A DNA stretch of 64,000 nt. Source: Arenibacter aquaticus (lineage in GTDB: Bacteria > Bacteroidota > Bacteroidia > Flavobacteriales > Flavobacteriaceae). This document shows positions 36,526 through 44,537 of the stretch, in pieces (within the stretch, counting starts at the first letter, position 1; every line of letters starts with the position of its first letter). Position numbers and translations under genes: made by a program. Under the pieces are notes generated by a model that was given only the letters and a program-made list of their open reading frames with translations, had not been told where the DNA came from and did not search any database. The stretch covers positions 62,001-126,000 of the forward strand of contig NZ_RQPJ01000008.1 of the NCBI RefSeq assembly GCF_003957295.1. The letters run 5' to 3'.

Positions 36526-36612
36526 TTATCGCTTGGTTCTGTTTAAACTAAGAACAAAAAGTGCAATGTTAATTACCAATAAAGATAAGAGTATGGTGAA
36601 AAAGGTGGTCAT
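36526..36612 (-). CDS. 28-codon hydrophobic micropeptide
   Basis: A 28-codon ORF from ATG at 36612 to TAA at 36526, consisting of one hydrophobic helix plus a basic tail (NRTKR). It shares 13 of the first 22 residues with the 58-codon ORF at 20078-20254, including MxTFFxIL and VIN. The two are unlinked, so shared ancestry or function is likely. It lies in an otherwise empty intergenic region (36431-36751). Expression is unverified. Confidence 0.45.
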   Translation of the reverse strand: MTTFFTILLSLLVINIALFVLSLNRTKR

Positions 36613-36751
36613 GATACAGCTATTTAATGGTTTATATTCAGTGTTTGTAAGCTAGATGGGAAAAGAATGGAATGGTTGCGTAGAAAATATAAATATTACA
36701 AGAATATTAAATTGACATTGTATTGGATATTCCTAAGATAGAATGGGGCAA

Positions 36752-36779
36752 ATAAAAAACCCATCCTATTGGATGGGCT
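36752..36779 (-). terminator. Terminator after the cold-shock gene
   Basis: A 7-bp stem (36760-36766 with 36771-36777), a TATT loop and a T run on the minus-strand side. Confidence 0.8.
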
Positions 36780-36812
36780 CTATTTTCTAAAAAAAATTGT
36801 TTCGTAATTATA

Positions 36813-37004
36813 TTAAATCACTTTTACGTTTACCGCGTTCAATCCTTTTTTACCTTGTTGTAGTTCAAATTCTACAACATCACCTTCGCGAATTTCGTCG
36901 ATTAAACCAGAAATGTGTACAAAGTGATCTTCGCTTGAGCCTTCCTCAGTGATAAATCCAAAACCTTTAGAATCATTGAAGAATTTTACTGTTCCTTTAT
37001 TCAT
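36813..37004 (-). CDS. Cold-shock domain protein
   Basis: A 63-residue single CSD RNA/ssDNA-binding protein. RNP1 is KGFGFI (13-18), RNP2-like DHFVHI (26-31), and GDVVEFELQQGKKGLNAVNV completes the OB fold. Close to the CspA family; which paralog cannot be stated. Acts as an RNA chaperone in the cytoplasm. Confidence 0.93.
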   Translation of the reverse strand: MNKGTVKFFNDSKGFGFITEEGSSEDHFVHISGLIDEIREGDVVEFELQQGKKGLNAVNVKVI

Positions 37005-37365
37005 TATAAAAAATTAAAAAAATTATATTAGGTGCGAATATAGGGTATAATTATTTAACTATATGATTTTTCGACAGTTATATTTTTGTTCTCCTAGTAT
37101 GTGGCTTCCCTTTTTTTGCTATTTTGTGGAGCTAAACCATTGTCTGCTAATGTCCTTGCTGCATTATTTTTTCGCGATGAAAGACAGTTTTTTCTTATTT
37201 CCGCTGGTATTGGGATTATAGTTTGCACTTTTGGCATGGATGACTGGACCCCTGTTCTTGAACAACGAATTTGGAATATAGTATAATTGGAAGGCTATAG
37301 GAATAAATAGATTTTTATGCAGGAAGTATAGCAGAAAAGTTTATGAAAATTTTAGGGTGAAAGAA
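37005..37365. other. Intergenic region between csp and peroxiredoxin
   Basis: A 61-codon frame (37101-37286, GTG start) with a hydrophobic segment and a short Cys/Trp tail exists but has no recognisable family or context. I do not call it. No other feature seen. Confidence 0.35.
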
Positions 37366-37396
37366 AAAGGTCTTCCCCAATTTGGAGAAGACCTTT
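37366..37396 (-). terminator. Terminator after the peroxiredoxin gene
   Basis: A 10-bp perfect stem (37366-37375 with 37387-37396) with the T-rich run on the minus-strand side. Confidence 0.85.
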
Positions 37397-37429
37397 ATTA
37401 CATCTCGTAATGTTGTATACTTATTTATA

Positions 37430-38068
37430 CTAAATATTGGGCTGTGGTGTCATCCTTAAATATGGCTTTATTTCCTCCACTCCTTTTGTAAATATCTTTT
37501 TGGCATCCTCGGTGTTGATGGCCGGACTTACCACTACTTTTTCTCCATGTTCCCAGTTCGCCGGTGTAGCAACTTGATGGTAGGCAGTTAATTGTAGGGA
37601 GTCAATAACCCTCAGCAATTCATGAAAATTACGGCCCGTAGAAGCAGGATAAGTGATTATTAGCTTAACGGTTTTGTCTGGGGCTATAATATACACAGAT
37701 CGTACCGTTAAGTTATTATCCGCATTTGGGTGGATCATATCGTAAAGAGTAGATACCTTTTTGTCTTCATCCGCAATAATCGGAAAATTTACCGTGGTTT
37801 CTTGTGTTTCATTAATGTCCTTGATCCATTCGTTATGGGAGGCCGTACCGTCTACACTCAAGGCCATCATTTTTACGTTTCTCTTATCAAATTCATCCTT
37901 AAACTTCGCAGCAGTCCCCAATTCTGTAGTACAAACAGGGGTGAAATCTGCTGGGTGGGAGAATAGTATTCCCCATCCGTCACCTAAATAATCATAAAAG
38001 TTGATCATGCCCATAGAGCTATCAGCTGTGAAATCAGGAGCGATGTCGCCCAATCGTATTATTGCCAT
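37430..38068 (-). CDS. 1-Cys peroxiredoxin (Prx6-like)
   Basis: A 212-residue peroxidase reducing H2O2 and organic peroxides. The peroxidatic Cys is in ADFTPVCTTELG (about residue 46), with an N-terminal APDF pattern. PASTGRNFHELLRVIDSLQL and the C-terminal domain AKKIFTKGVEEIKPYLRMT identify the Prx6/1-Cys group, with no typical resolving Cys at the C-terminus. The start ATG at 38068 is clear. It stands alone with its own terminator. Confidence 0.92.
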   Translation of the reverse strand: MAIIRLGDIAPDFTADSSMGMINFYDYLGDGWGILFSHPADFTPVCTTELGTAAKFKDEFDKRNVKMMALSVDGTASHNEWIKDINETQETTVNFPIIADEDKKVSTLYDMIHPNADNNLTVRSVYIIAPDKTVKLIITYPASTGRNFHELLRVIDSLQLTAYHQVATPANWEHGEKVVVSPAINTEDAKKIFTKGVEEIKPYLRMTPQPNI

Positions 38069-38220
38069 TTCTTATAGTTTTGATTAAAATTATACTCTAT
38101 AAAATTAGTAGATTATTATGGAACCGACTTTTTTTAAAGGTTAAAAATCTATTAAAATTTAACAAAAATTGTATAACCCTATGTTTATGCGGTATAAGAA
38201 AACTTGCTTAAATTTAAGCT

Positions 38221-38775
38221 ATGAAAGACAGTACATTAGAACAGTTAAGGTATCCTATCGGACATTTTGTTTTTAGTCCGGAAGTCAGTGATATGGTTTT
38301 ATCAGATTGGATCTCCCAATTGGAGGCACTCCCTGCCCGTTTGGAAAGTTTAGTGACCCCGCTAAACGAGCAGCAACTAAATACTCCGTATAGACCTGGA
38401 GGTTGGACCGTAAGGCAGTTAGTGCACCATATTGCCGATAGCCACCATCACAGTTACATCAGGTTTAAATGGGCCTTAACAGAAGAAAGGCCTGTTATAA
38501 AAGCCTATTATGAGAAAGAGTGGAGTAAATTGTTTGATGCCAATAATGCGCCTATTTCGCTTTCATTGGATTACTTAAAGGCACTGCATGCAAAACTGGT
38601 ATATCTTTTAAAAAACTTGACCCGGGAACAATTGGACAGGGTTTATATTCATCCGGAAAGCGAGGCAGAGGTAAGCATTTTGGAAAATATTGGAAAATAC
38701 GCGTGGCATGGCAATCACCATTTGGCCCATATTGAGCAATTGGTTAAGCGTGAGGGCTGGAAGCAAGTAATTTAA
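38221..38775 (+). CDS. YfiT-like thiol S-transferase (DinB fold)
   Basis: A 184-residue four-helix DinB-superfamily enzyme with metal-binding His: HHIADSHHHSYIRFKWAL (about 70-87) and WHGNHHLAHIEQL (about 161-173). These match the YfiT/BstA family of bacillithiol S-transferases and putative metal-dependent hydrolases. Whether this organism makes bacillithiol is not shown by the window, although a redoxin and a peroxiredoxin are nearby. Confidence 0.85.
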   Translation: MKDSTLEQLRYPIGHFVFSPEVSDMVLSDWISQLEALPARLESLVTPLNEQQLNTPYRPGGWTVRQLVHHIADSHHHSYIRFKWALTEERPVIKAYYEKEWSKLFDANNAPISLSLDYLKALHAKLVYLLKNLTREQLDRVYIHPESEAEVSILENIGKYAWHGNHHLAHIEQLVKREGWKQVI

Positions 38776-38878
38776 TGGAACAAATATTAATTAGTGCGTA
38801 CTGTAAAAGCCTAGCCCTAAATTAAGGGTTAGGTCCCTGAGTAGATAGCAGGGAATTACCCGTTACTAATAATAGAAA

Positions 38879-39439
38879 TCACGTTTTTTTCCATTTTATA
38901 TTACAGCCAATACTGGGTTTTTGGTTCTTGTCAATTTCGTTGCCAGTGAGTAGGGCATTCATAGCCTCTTTTAAGTCCTCTCCCGTCACATCTATTCCAT
39001 TACCAGGACGGGAACTGTCAAATTGACCTCGATAAACCAATTTTAAAGAATCATCAAATAAATAGAAATCTGGAGTGCAGGCTGCATCATAAGCCTTGGC
39101 AACCTCCTGTGTTTCATCGTATAGATAAGGGAAGGAATACTTCTCTTCCTCACTTACCAATTTCATTAAGTGGGGGGCATCTTGGGGGTAATTTTCTACA
39201 TCATTGCTAGAAATGGCAATAAAGGAAATCCCCTTGGGTTGGTAGTCCATGGCAGTTTGGACAATAGCGGCATTAAGGTGCTTCACAAAAGGGCAATGGT
39301 TACATATGAACATTATTACCGTGCCCTTGGCACCCTTTAGCTCTTCTAGATTTTTAAGATTTTCAGTTGTAGTGTCAATTAAGGAAAAATTGGGAGCTAC
39401 TGTGCCCAAAGGCAACATATTACTGGGTGTGTTGGCCAT
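38879..39439 (-). CDS. Thioredoxin-like AhpC/TSA-family redoxin
   Basis: A 186-residue protein of the thioredoxin fold with the active site ICNHCPFVKHLN (CxxC near residue 47-50) and QEVAKAYDAACTPDFYLFD typical of this redoxin family. The start ATG at 39439 is preferred to 39472. It is predicted to be cytoplasmic; no signal peptide. It probably reduces thiols or peroxides, exact substrate unknown. Confidence 0.85.
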   Translation of the reverse strand: MANTPSNMLPLGTVAPNFSLIDTTTENLKNLEELKGAKGTVIMFICNHCPFVKHLNAAIVQTAMDYQPKGISFIAISSNDVENYPQDAPHLMKLVSEEEKYSFPYLYDETQEVAKAYDAACTPDFYLFDDSLKLVYRGQFDSSRPGNGIDVTGEDLKEAMNALLTGNEIDKNQKPSIGCNIKWKKT

Positions 39440-39731
39440 GACTTTAATAGTTTTAAACAGGTATATATACAAAGTTATAAGAAATCTAAATTAGTTGTAT
39501 GCCAATAAAACATTACTTTAATTCCGTCCTATTAAATTGATGGATTATGAGAAATATTGGCTAGTTTAGTTTGTTGCTGTAATTGGTAAACGAAATGGTT
39601 GATGCTTGGTGATAATGGGAGAAAAAATTTAACGTTTATAGGTTGTACTGGGATTCATTGTAATAAAAAAAAGTATAGATTTGAACTGTTAATATTCCAA
39701 TGGATATAATTAATAAACCGTATCTAGATAA

Positions 39732-40070
39732 ATGAGCGAACAAATAACTTGGCCCGATTTTTCCAAAGTGGATATGAGGGTAGGTACTATTATAGAAGTA
39801 CAGAGTTTTCCTGAAGCTAGGAATCCCTCTTACAAATTGATTATCGATTTCGGTGATGGAGTAGGGGTAAGGAAATCATCGGCACAAATAACCCGTAGGT
39901 ACACCAAAGAGGATCTTTTGGGGAAGCAAATAATTGCGGTAATAAATTTTCCAAAAAAGCAAATTGCCAATTTTATGAGTGAATGTCTTATCCTTGGTGC
40001 CGTAGACGGTTCGGACGTCATATTGTTGCAACCAGAGGCTAAAGTGCACAACGGCCTAAAAGTATCTTAG
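39732..40070 (+). CDS. csaA: CsaA-like tRNA-binding protein
   Basis: A 112-residue OB-fold protein. The signature FSKVDMRVGTIIEVQSFPEARNPSYKL (10-36) and VINFPKKQIANFMSECLILGA (70-90) match CsaA, a dimeric tRNA-binding and chaperone-like protein. The divergent neighbourhood gives no further clue. Confidence 0.9.
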   Translation: MSEQITWPDFSKVDMRVGTIIEVQSFPEARNPSYKLIIDFGDGVGVRKSSAQITRRYTKEDLLGKQIIAVINFPKKQIANFMSECLILGAVDGSDVILLQPEAKVHNGLKVS

Positions 40071-40233
40071 GCATGGTCAATAATGTTTTAATAGGAAAAT
40101 AGGAAAGTAAAAGGTGTTAGCTTAATGCTTCGCTTGTTTTACCTAAGGTAGAAACTGCTAATAAGGGACTAAATTTGTATAAAATAAATCTTATAGTTCC
40201 CAATTAAGAAAACCATAATTAAATAGACTTAAA

Positions 40234-40269
40234 AATAATACGGCCCTTAAAATTAAGGACCGTATTATT
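40234..40269. terminator. Long hairpin terminator between csaA and the DUF3276 gene
   Basis: A 17-bp stem with one mismatch (40234-40250 with 40253-40269). A/T runs on both sides make it suitable for the minus-strand DUF3276 gene and perhaps for the convergent csaA transcript. Confidence 0.8.
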
Positions 40270-40292
40270 CATTTTGCAGTAAGCGGGTAGGC

Positions 40293-40664
40293 TTAAATAT
40301 CATCAAAGCTTACATCGGTGAAGCTATCTGTAGCACTGCTAGATCCATTTTGGCTTACGTCTTCCTTTTTAAAATCTTTTTGGTGACGTTCAGAAATTAC
40401 CTCTGTACCTTTTTCGTCGATAATATAATTCATCATCTCATCCAAATTATCCCTAAAAGCGGCAAAGTCTTCTTTATATAGATATATCTTGTGTTTTTTA
40501 TAATGAAAAGAACCATCATCATGGGTGAATTTCTTGCTTTCGGTGACCGTTAAATAGTAATCTCCAGCTTTAGTACTTCTTACATCGAAAAAATAAGTTC
40601 TTCTACCTGCTCGTAAAACTTTTGAATAAATTTCTTCTTGGTCCATTAAATCTTTATCGCTCAT
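40293..40664 (-). CDS. DUF3276 / PUR-alpha-like nucleic-acid-binding protein
   Basis: A 123-residue protein with the pattern EEIYSKVLRAGRRTYFFDVR (10-29), YYLTVTESKK and KIYLYKEDFAAFRDNL typical of DUF3276, a bacterial PUR-like domain that binds single-stranded nucleic acid. The C-terminus is acidic, Ser-rich and probably disordered. Common and strongly conserved in Bacteroidetes and spirochaetes. The ABC exporter gene lies 80 bases downstream on the same strand. Confidence 0.88.
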   Translation of the reverse strand: MSDKDLMDQEEIYSKVLRAGRRTYFFDVRSTKAGDYYLTVTESKKFTHDDGSFHYKKHKIYLYKEDFAAFRDNLDEMMNYIIDEKGTEVISERHQKDFKKEDVSQNGSSSATDSFTDVSFDDI

Positions 40665-40743
40665 TTCGTTTAGTGTATAGTTAATTTACATAGGTATTTA
40701 TCTGTCAAAAGTGGAAAAAAAAACCTAATATAACAACATTTTT

Positions 40744-42498
40744 CTATTTTTCTTTCTCAGAAAGTTGGTGCATATACAGCTCCTTATAATATCCGTCTAC
40801 GGAATTTAATTCTTCATGTGTTCCTTCCTGAATCAATTCCCCGTCTTCCAAAACCAATATTTTATCTGCGTTCTTAGCCGATGAAACCCTGTGGCTAACG
40901 ATTAGGGTGGTTTTGTTTTCGGATTCCTTTTTAAGCTGATTTAGGATTTCCTCCTCAGTTTCAGTGTCTACGGCAGATAGGCAATCGTCAAAAAGATAGA
41001 TTTTAGGGTCTTTTAGTAGGGCCCGTGCAATGGACACCCTTTGTTTTTGTCCCCCGCTCAAGGTGATGCCCCTTTCACCTAAAACTGTCTCGTATTGTTT
41101 ACTAAAGCCTATGATATTTTCATGTACAACTGCCTTTTTGGCTACGGCAATAATTTCCTCATCGGTAGAATTTTCTTTTCCAAATTTAATATTGTTTTTG
41201 ATGGAGTCCGAGAATAGAAATGCGTCCTGAGGTACCGCTCCAATGGATTGACGCAGGCAATTGAGGTTTAACTGTTCTATGGGGGTATTGTCTATTAGGA
41301 TTTCGCCAGAATCAATATCGTATAATCGGGCAATTAAATCCAATATAGTCGATTTTCCGGACCCCGTTTTCCCTAGTATGGCTACAGTTTTTCCCTCCTC
41401 AATAGTAAAGGATATATTCTTTAAAGCCGTGATATTGGTATCCTCATAGGTAAAGGTGACGTCTTTAAACTCTATTTTTCCACTTATTGGGGTTTCTTTG
41501 TCCACGGTGTTGGTTATGCTGGGCTTTTCCTGTAGAAATTGATTAATTCTTTTTTGAGAGGCCTCCGCCCTTTGGACGATAGAGGTAACCCATCCTACCA
41601 CGGCAACCGGCCAAGTAAGCATGTTTACGTACAAAATAAATTCGGCAATAATCCCAATTGAAGCTATTTCCCCATCTATATATTGTTTTCCACCAATATA
41701 AATGACAAAAATATTACTGATACCTATTAATAGGATCATTAGTGGGAAGAACCAGGCGTTAACCTTGGCCAGGTCCATACTTTTGTCCTTGCCTTCCAGT
41801 GCCAAGGACTTTAATTCTGTATTCACCTTAGGTTCCAAGGCATAGGCTTTTATAACCGAAATGCCAGAGAATGATTCTTGGGTAAAAGTAGAGAGGGTAG
41901 ATAGAAACTCCTGCACTATTGTACTTCGTCTATGGATTATCTTACTAATCTGGTATATCAATACAGATAATATAGGAAGGGGTAACAGGGCATATAGGGC
42001 GAGTACCGGTGCCTTAATGAACATAAGCGGAACAAGGCAAACAAAAAGCGTTAAGGTTTGTATACCGTACATAATGGCCGGTCCGCCATACAATCTCACC
42101 TGATTTATATCTTCACTAATTCTGTTCATTAGATCGCCTGTCCTATTCTTTTTGTAAAAGTTGAGACTTAATAACTGATAGTGATCAAAAACTTCATTTT
42201 TTAGATCGTATTCTATATATCTGGATACATTGATAATGGTCTGCCTCATCAAAAATGTAAAGAAACCAGAAAGTAGGGCCGCTCCAACTATAATCAAGAT
42301 ATATTCCAAAAGCATTTCCTTGGCCTCTGCCTTAATGATATTATTGCCCACAAAACCTTCCACGACCTCTATGGATTTTTTTACATAAGAAGGCATTACT
42401 AATTGAAAAACCCTTGCAATTATGGTTATGACAATGCCAACGAGGAGTTTTAGTCGGTATTTTTTAAAATATTTATTTAGATGTTTTAGTTCTTTCAT
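40744..42498 (-). CDS. ABC exporter, fused membrane and ATPase domains
   Basis: A 584-residue half-exporter. Six helices cover about 20-310, then an ATPase with Walker A LGKTGSGKST (about 376-385), signature LSGGQKQRVS and H-loop VSHRVS. The Walker B reads YLFDDCLSAVD, so Asp stands where the catalytic Glu usually is. The family exports lipids or drugs as a homo- or heterodimer. ATG at 42498 is chosen over 42582, whose extension lacks the usual N-terminus. The substrate is unknown. Confidence 0.9.
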   Translation of the reverse strand: MKELKHLNKYFKKYRLKLLVGIVITIIARVFQLVMPSYVKKSIEVVEGFVGNNIIKAEAKEMLLEYILIIVGAALLSGFFTFLMRQTIINVSRYIEYDLKNEVFDHYQLLSLNFYKKNRTGDLMNRISEDINQVRLYGGPAIMYGIQTLTLFVCLVPLMFIKAPVLALYALLPLPILSVLIYQISKIIHRRSTIVQEFLSTLSTFTQESFSGISVIKAYALEPKVNTELKSLALEGKDKSMDLAKVNAWFFPLMILLIGISNIFVIYIGGKQYIDGEIASIGIIAEFILYVNMLTWPVAVVGWVTSIVQRAEASQKRINQFLQEKPSITNTVDKETPISGKIEFKDVTFTYEDTNITALKNISFTIEEGKTVAILGKTGSGKSTILDLIARLYDIDSGEILIDNTPIEQLNLNCLRQSIGAVPQDAFLFSDSIKNNIKFGKENSTDEEIIAVAKKAVVHENIIGFSKQYETVLGERGITLSGGQKQRVSIARALLKDPKIYLFDDCLSAVDTETEEEILNQLKKESENKTTLIVSHRVSSAKNADKILVLEDGELIQEGTHEELNSVDGYYKELYMHQLSEKEK

Positions 42499-42628
42499 CC
42501 GATTGGAAACAGGAATTGCAAGTTTATAATTACAATGTGGCAAATATAGTTCATCAGATCTAAACGAAATGTTATAAAACACATAAGATAATACCTGAAA
42601 ACGTAGTAGGGATTAAAAAATATAATCC

Positions 42629-42636
42629 TACTTTTG
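42629..42636 (+). promoter_or_regulatory. Candidate nusB promoter core TACTTTTG
   Basis: It matches TAnnTTTG 42 bases before the nusB ATG; no clear -33 element. Confidence 0.4.
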
Positions 42637-42677
42637 TACCCGAAAGATTTATATTTATTACTAAAGTTCTTTAAAAA

Positions 42678-43625
42678 ATGCTTACAAGAAGGCACATTAG
42701 GGTTAAAGTTATGCAATGTATTTACGCATTGACACAATCAAAGGATGATTCCCTTGCAAAACAGGAGAAATTTTTAAAAGTAAGCATGGAAAACATGTAT
42801 TCCTTATACCTCTTAATGCTGAGTCTTTTTATAGAGTTGCACGAGAGGGCAGAGGAACAGCTAAACTTATCCTCCAAAAAATATTTAAAGAATACCTCTG
42901 ACAATTATCCGGACAAGGAAAAATTCTTGAAAAACAAATTACTTATTCAAATTTCGGGCAATAAATCCTTAAAAGAGGAACTGGCCAATAGAAAATTAAA
43001 CAATTGGTATCTTAATGAGGAGTATGTTCGGATTATCTACCAAGAGGTAATGGAAAGTGATATTTATGCCACTTATATGTCCAGTACCCAGAATAGTTAT
43101 GAAGAGGACAAAAAGCTTATCATAGATTTATTTCGGGAAATCATTGCACCCAATGAAAAGATTTACGACTATTTTGAGGATGATAAATTAACATGGGTAG
43201 ATGATATACCTATTGTAAATACGTATTTGTTAAAGCATTTCAAGAAAGTTAAGGAAAGCAGTCTGCCTTCTTATTTCTTGCCAGAACTTTACAAGGACGA
43301 GGAAGACTTGGTATATGCCAAAAGGCTTTTGACAAAAACGCTTTTGAACAATGCCAAGTTGGAGCAGGAAATTGAAGGGAAAACCCCCAATTGGGATAAA
43401 GATAGGATAGCCGATATTGATGCCATACTCTTAAAGATGGCCATTTGCGAACTTTTAAACTTCCCCTCCATTCCGGAAAGGGTGACCATAAATGAGTTTT
43501 TGGAGATAGCTAAAGAGTATTCAACTCCCAAAAGCAGTATTTTTATCAATGGAATTTTAGATAAGTTGGTAAAGGAGTACAAACAGGATGGAAAGCTAAA
43601 AAAAGTAGGTAGGGGTTTGATGTAA
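42678..43625 (+). CDS. nusB: Transcription antitermination factor NusB, long form
   Basis: A 315-residue protein. The NusB fold is at the C-terminus (KDRIADIDAILLKMAICELLNFPSIPERVTINEFLEIAKEYSTPKSSIFINGILDKL, about 236-292), and the N-terminus starts MLTRRHIRVKVMQCIYA as in family members; a roughly 150-residue helical insertion separates them. The long form is usual in Bacteroidetes versus 139 residues in E. coli. NusB acts with NusE in rRNA antitermination. The DUF1573 and yajC genes follow in the same direction. Confidence 0.92.
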   Translation: MLTRRHIRVKVMQCIYALTQSKDDSLAKQEKFLKVSMENMYSLYLLMLSLFIELHERAEEQLNLSSKKYLKNTSDNYPDKEKFLKNKLLIQISGNKSLKEELANRKLNNWYLNEEYVRIIYQEVMESDIYATYMSSTQNSYEEDKKLIIDLFREIIAPNEKIYDYFEDDKLTWVDDIPIVNTYLLKHFKKVKESSLPSYFLPELYKDEEDLVYAKRLLTKTLLNNAKLEQEIEGKTPNWDKDRIADIDAILLKMAICELLNFPSIPERVTINEFLEIAKEYSTPKSSIFINGILDKLVKEYKQDGKLKKVGRGLM

Positions 43626-43667
43626 GCAAATAATCGTTAATTTTGCCCAAATAAAAAAAATAAACAG

Positions 43668-44141
43668 ATGAAAAGAATATTCTTAAGCCTAAGTGTTATT
43701 TCTGTATTGGCACTTTTTTCCTGTAAGGAGAACGCTTCCAGTAAAATCAATGCTTCCAATGTAGAAGTTGCAGCAGAAAGGGATGAAGCCGCCAAAAGTC
43801 TTCCTGTAATGGAATTTGATAAAGTAGAGCATGATTTTGGGACTATAGAGCAGAACGCAGCCCAAGAGACGGTTTTTACCTTTACCAACACAGGTGAAGC
43901 CCCTTTGATTATTACAGACGCCAAAAGTAGCTGTGGCTGTACTATTCCCGAATATCCAAAGAATACTCCTATAGCTCCTGGTGAGAAAGGAGAAATGGTG
44001 GTTAAGTTTAATGGTTCTGGGCAAAACCAGGTAACCAAAACTATAACTGTTACCGCCAATACGAGCAAAGGAACCGAAACCCTTAGAATAAAAGCATTTG
44101 TAACTCCTAAAGGAGCAGGTCCGGTTGGTCCTGTTAAATAA
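43668..44141 (+). CDS. DUF1573 lipoprotein
   Basis: A 157-residue lipoprotein (MKRIFLSLSVISVLALFSC, lipobox Cys19). The DUF1573 core is present: FDKVEHDFGTIEQ, FTFTNTGEAPLIITDAKSSCGCT (near 72-94) and PGEKGEMVVKFNGSG, an Ig-like beta domain with a CGC pair. Function unknown. In flavobacteria it commonly sits between nusB and yajC, as here, with 42 and 12 base spacings. Confidence 0.88.
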   Translation: MKRIFLSLSVISVLALFSCKENASSKINASNVEVAAERDEAAKSLPVMEFDKVEHDFGTIEQNAAQETVFTFTNTGEAPLIITDAKSSCGCTIPEYPKNTPIAPGEKGEMVVKFNGSGQNQVTKTITVTANTSKGTETLRIKAFVTPKGAGPVGPVK

Positions 44142-44153
44142 GTAAAATAAATT

Positions 44154-44441
44154 ATGTTAGAACAATATCCATATCTTCCGCTTATTTTAATGTTTGTGGT
44201 GGTGTATTTCTTTATGATCGCACCCCAGAGAAAACGTCAAAAACAGGAGAAGAAATTTGCAGAAGAATTAAAAAGGGGAGATAAAGTAGTTACCAAAAGT
44301 GGTATGCACGGAAAAATTGCCGACTTAAACGACAAGGATTTTTCATGTGTGATAGAGACCATGGCCGGTAAGATAAAATTTGATCGTTCTGCCATTTCAA
44401 TGGAAATGAGCAAAAAGCTGAGCGAGCCGGAAAAAAAGTAA
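44154..44441 (+). CDS. yajC: Preprotein translocase accessory subunit YajC
   Basis: A 95-residue single-spanning membrane protein: N-terminal helix (8-22, LILMFVVVYFFMIAPQ), the RPQ-like IAPQRKRQKQ at 21-30 and the soluble KRGDKVVTKSGMHGKIADLND segment that defines YajC, associated with SecDF. It ends the nusB-DUF1573-yajC group and is followed by a terminator. Confidence 0.93.
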   Translation: MLEQYPYLPLILMFVVVYFFMIAPQRKRQKQEKKFAEELKRGDKVVTKSGMHGKIADLNDKDFSCVIETMAGKIKFDRSAISMEMSKKLSEPEKK

Positions 44442-44462
44442 TTTTTTTTCTACCACATTATT

Positions 44463-44493
44463 AAAAGCACCAACCGAAAGTTGGTGCTTTTTT
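44463..44493 (+). terminator. Rho-independent terminator after yajC
   Basis: A 12-bp perfect stem (44463-44474 with 44480-44491), CGAAA loop and T run. Confidence 0.92.
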
Positions 44494-44537
44494 CGTTGGA
44501 ATAAATTGTATATTCATGCAATTAAAATTAAAACGTC

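Noticed and set aside
37101-37286. 61-codon frame with a hydrophobic segment.
   Set aside because: GTG start, no recognisable family and no conserved context; probably random.
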